A stretch of 64,000 nt of DNA from Anthopleura xanthogrammica. Taxonomy: Eukaryota > Cnidaria > Anthozoa > Actiniaria > Actiniidae. A program made the translations under genes and the position numbers. Every line of letters starts with the position of its first letter. Position 1 is the first letter of the stretch. Positions 60,321 through 64,000 of this stretch are shown in pieces. A model generated the notes under the pieces. It was not told the DNA's origin, ran no database searches, and worked only from the letters and a program-made list of their open reading frames with translations. The stretch is from NCBI GenBank assembly GCA_964019055.1, contig OZ025212.1:6635766-6699765 (forward strand), read 5' to 3'.

Positions 60321-61807
60321 TTACTCGGGCCCGTAGCCATGGGGGTGCACGGGGATCACACCCCCTCCCACAGGCCTCCAACATTTAGAGTGCAGTCGGT
60401 TAAAATGAAAAAATACTAGTAAATATTTAACACTAAAGAGTGATAGTTAACAAAACAATGGAAATAGCAGTAAGGTCCATTTAGAGTCAGGATGAAAGCC
60501 TGCAGCACCTGAAAATTCCCTCCCGTCTTCGTGGTTTCTGGAGAAGTTTTGCATTAAATCTACGCCAAACACGAGTGTGTAAACCGCGAAGCTCGTTACG
60601 TCAATTCAACGTCTAAACCCTTTGGATTACGTACATTAGTACGCTAGTACACTTGATTCTTTCTTAATTAAAATTCGTCGGAAACCCAAATCACTAGCAA
60701 TATCATATATTATTTGGATAACCCAACTTCTTGCCGTTATTAAAATTAAAAATGACTTCGACAAACAAACCAGAAAGATAAACAAATCAATCATATTCCC
60801 TATTTAATATATTAATCAAGTTCCTCGATCTTAATAATTATGTTTTCGAAGCACAAATTAAGATTTGTCTATGTTGACCTAAGTTTATTATCACCTTTCT
60901 TTATTGCACTTTCAATAACTTGTGTTGACTTTGGAACGTAACTATTTGCAGGGGTTGTCAAATTTAATAAAAAATTCTCTATCATTCTCGTGGCAAATTA
61001 AAGTCGATATGAGTCACCAATCGAGATTCTAAGCGTGTTGATAAATGTGTTTACATTCTTGTCTTTGCTATCGGTGACCGCTTGGTCAACATCGGTGATC
61101 GCATGATTAATTTTTGTCCTTTTCAATTTATTATATATATACATTAGGTCGCAAATATCTTTGAGATATGGTGTTTGATTTTCAATGAATTAGGAAGGAC
61201 AAAAGTAGTTCTCATATCCTATCTTAGGATGGCTTACTGACTTTGGAGTTGTATACTTCAGTGCGATTGACGGGGCAAGTGAGAAACAAAATCATAAGCA
61301 TAATATGAAGATATCAGTTTCTATTTCAGAAATGTTCGAGGTATTTGGGTATCTATGAGTTTCTCTTCTCCTTGCATCACTAAGAAAAAAATTTTTTTTG
61401 ATTTCTGCGAAAAGGTCTTAAATAAAGTTTAGGAGAGGAGAGTTTTGAAAACAGAGGTCCATAGACCTGATATCATTATGAAGGATGGGAATGAATGAGT
61501 GCACGGGATGAGTGGATGAATAGAAGAAAATATAACCAAAACCTTTTCTAAGACTGTCCATGTTGATCGAAATGCGCGTTTATATGTAGTGACGGTTTGA
61601 AATCGCAATAGAAGTAGTATGTAGGAAAAAAAATGAGAGAAACAAAAGAAAATAGCAGACATATAGTGAGAAAATAGCAGAAGAAAACAATGACAAAATT
61701 TGAACAAATTGTATGTTCATTCTTCATGTTATAAAACAAAATTAAGTATAGTTATTGTGGATTGGAAATTTTGCTCGTGCCAGAAAGCGCCGCATCTCAT
61801 TAAATAG

Positions 61808-61862
61808 GACACCTCAGTTTTGCAGTGACGTCATTTCTACGTCACTATTTCAGATCAGCTGG
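61808..61862. repeat. Second copy of the GACACCTCAGT repeat
   Basis: GGACACCTCAGTTTTGCAGT, then GACGTCATTTCTACGTCACT and ATTTCAGATCAGCT, match 20575-20635 with few changes. CGTCA occurs on both strands within it. Confidence 0.75.
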
Positions 61863-62375
61863 AAGATATACAGTACAGTAAATGAAATATGTAACTTTAA
61901 ACATGTTCGAAAATGACGACCAAAACTCACCAATCAAAATACAGGAACTAAAATTTGAAACATTGGTGGTATAGTAGCACTGCGCATGTCACAGACCTGC
62001 ATTCTTTGAATAGTATTGGTGCACAAGAGGTAAACAATCTGTCAGCATTGCGCATTTATAACATAGCCACGATATAACACGCCTTCTGATTGGTTAGTTA
62101 GCCTGCATCCATAACTCGATGGACTACACGCCGACGTGCGGATTGAGTTATACGCACAATGTAATAAAGATTTCGTTAGAACGAAAGTACAATTAGCAAA
62201 GAATTTTGCTGTAATAAAAGCATTGATCATTGATTAACTTGCTTCGATCAAGTTTTGGATGCACTTGGTTGGTTGTTTAAGTATTCAAGAGGGAAGAATT
62301 GGAAGTATGCTAATCAATGATCAATCCTTTAGTGGATCAGTGTGCGCATTGCTTCAATGCTGTGCGCATGTCATC

Positions 62376-62622
62376 TCACACCAAATCTGTTCCACGTTGC
62401 GGGCTCGTGTGCGGAACGTGAGTCGTGCATGCGTTAACTTTCTCTCCAAGTTGTAGAAGAGCGGGCGATGTCTGCACGTAGGGTATAGCACATTCCATAA
62501 ATGCCTCTACATCTTGATACACCCGTACTTGTAATGTGTTATTCCTAAAATATATCGAAGGTATAGCTTTGAATTTATCACGACGCACAAATACAATGAA
62601 CTTGTACTACAAAAATATATTT
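62376..62622 (-). CDS. Possible terminal coding exon of an unidentified gene
   Basis: On the minus strand an open frame begins right after an acceptor-like ATATATTTTTGTAG and runs about 80 codons to a stop at 62376. It starts YKFIVFVRRDKFKAIPSIYF and includes CAIPYVQTSPALLQLGEKVN. Its composition looks more protein-like than most short frames here, and it could be the last exon of a gene extending beyond the window. I do not recognise the family. A frame of this length can also arise by chance, so this is weak. Confidence 0.2.
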
Positions 62623-63214
62623 ATTGTTCATATTTTGGTATCAGTATTTTTGGGGGGATTTTAATAAACTAAACACAGTTCAATAAATCGCTCGGGCTCA
62701 TGATGACCGCCCGTGGAGAATCAAGATCCGGTTCAAGGTCCAATTCTCAACCATTTTTGTCCAAGATTGTAGCTTGGCATTTCGATCCGGTTCACGATTA
62801 CTATCCCAGCCTACCTCATGCTTATTATCCATATTTGCTATGGATAAATACTGTATAATCCAAAATCTATTCCTAGGAGAAGGAACTACATTCTATACTG
62901 ATAAATGATAGTGTTGTGGAGTCCTTCAGGTCCCTTCAGGTAATTATCCTTCACTCACTCCAGCTATTTGTCCTATAAACTTTATATTTACTAATATTAC
63001 ATTGTAAGATTCTCTTAGCAATTAATTATGATGATTATTTGAATTTGAATGAATTGAAACTGAAAATATTAAGCAAATATCTCTTTCTATATTATATTCA
63101 TTGATCAAAGAATGGGTAAGTTGACCTTGGTTTAAAGAGCAGTCACCTTTTAGGGGAGGAAGAATGGGTCATTCCTTTGCCTCCCTAAAAAAAGCCTGCT
63201 CCCTATGTTTTCAT

Positions 63215-63640
63215 AATTTCATGTACCCCTCCCTCCCCCTCTCCCTGGGGTATCTCTCCCTTTTTGTCTCCCTATATATATATATATATCATTGTTCCCC
63301 CCACTTCCAAAAACCTATTACTTCTTATTGTGTTTTACATCATTGTATATACCCCTCCCTCCCTCCCAGGGGTAGCTATCCCATTTTGGGCTCCCTAAAT
63401 CAGTGTCCCCCATTGTTACTTGTCAATCGGTCAGCACTCTTTCACATCAGCCGAGAAGAACTTCATCTTATAAAACAATAGAATGAGGCAGTATCACAAT
63501 AGCTCTATGCATGAAGGTCCTTTCAGCCAATGTAAAGTATTGTTGATCTTGTCAATCATGTTTTATATATCATGTATCAAGTACCCACCCCCCCCCCCCA
63601 AGGTAACCCTCCCCTTCTGGGTCCCATTGATGACAGCCAT
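63215..63640. repeat. Three diverged copies of a C-rich repeat
   Basis: GTACCCCTCCCTCC followed by GGGGTAnC...CCC and TTTTG(T/G)(G/C)TCCCT occurs near 63222, 63349 and 63582, each preceded by TTTTA/TTTCAT-type sequence. Copies are spaced unevenly. A short TA run lies at 63272-63289. I see no gene in 62700-64000. Confidence 0.6.
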
Positions 63641-64000
63641 GTTGGCTGCTAAAACATCAGAACTTTTCTCCATTGTAGAAATGAAATCTCCTCATAGAAA
63701 AGCATTGCATTGTTCCTGCCCTTCAACATGGCTGCCATAAAACTACTCTATATATCAGATCAGTGCCCCCCCTTTCCATTTGCATCACCCCTCCCCTAAG
63801 AAACTATTTGTTCCTAAGTGGAATAATGTTACTTGATATGGCACTAGTTTCAATGGTCAGCTCACTATTTGGAATTTGAGTCTTCTCTGGCCAGTATATC
63901 ATTTCTATATATCTTATTTATGTAATTAATATTTAACAATTATTTACTGAAGGTGAAGTAAATATTGGTGATCGTTATATACCAACTGTCAAAGTCCATT

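Overview
The window is eukaryotic nuclear DNA. The protein families, short GT-AG introns, AT-rich intergenic sequence and dense small inverted-repeat elements point to an anthozoan cnidarian, probably a stony coral. The species call is inference from gene content and repeat style. I saw no rRNA, tRNA, CRISPR, bacterial or viral gene.

Six protein genes can be rebuilt, each with a full in-frame reading frame. From left to right: (1) 1300-4129, minus, a secreted PAN-EGF-EGF-C-type-lectin protein of 304 aa in 5 coding exons; (2) 5864-8734, minus, a retinol-dehydrogenase-type SDR of 326 aa in 4 exons; (3) 10671-19353, minus, CLPTM1 of 616 aa in 13 exons; (4) 21046-22605, minus, a single-exon 519 aa membrane-anchored HHxxxDG (condensation/alcohol-acetyltransferase superfamily) acyltransferase; (5) 24920-26838, plus, lysocardiolipin acyltransferase LCLAT1 of 371 aa in 4 coding exons, one of them a 10-nt microexon; (6) 43482-44675, minus, a single-exon INSM1 zinc-finger transcription factor with an N-terminal SNAG motif, 397 aa.

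The window falls into two landscapes. From 1 to about 34.3 kb, and again beyond about 60 kb, it is packed with small foldback elements (MITE-like), micro- and minisatellites and tandem duplications, many inside introns of genes 1-3. From about 34.3 to 60 kb, around INSM1, I could find almost none. This looks like a protected regulatory domain around a developmental regulator. Candidate regulatory clusters lie at 45421-45503 and 56391-56592.

Genes 2-5 all act, or probably act, at ER membranes (retinoid/steroid redox, CLPTM1-family membrane protein, two acyltransferases). I see no evidence that they are co-regulated. INSM1 is functionally separate: in animals it drives neurosecretory cell fate. 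The most unusual features are the 145-bp spacerless palindrome at 22776-22920 with 7-bp direct flanks, the nested insertion at 29447-29874 whose opposite arm records the empty site, the hairpin duplication that lost one arm at 7030-7570, and the LCLAT1 microexon.
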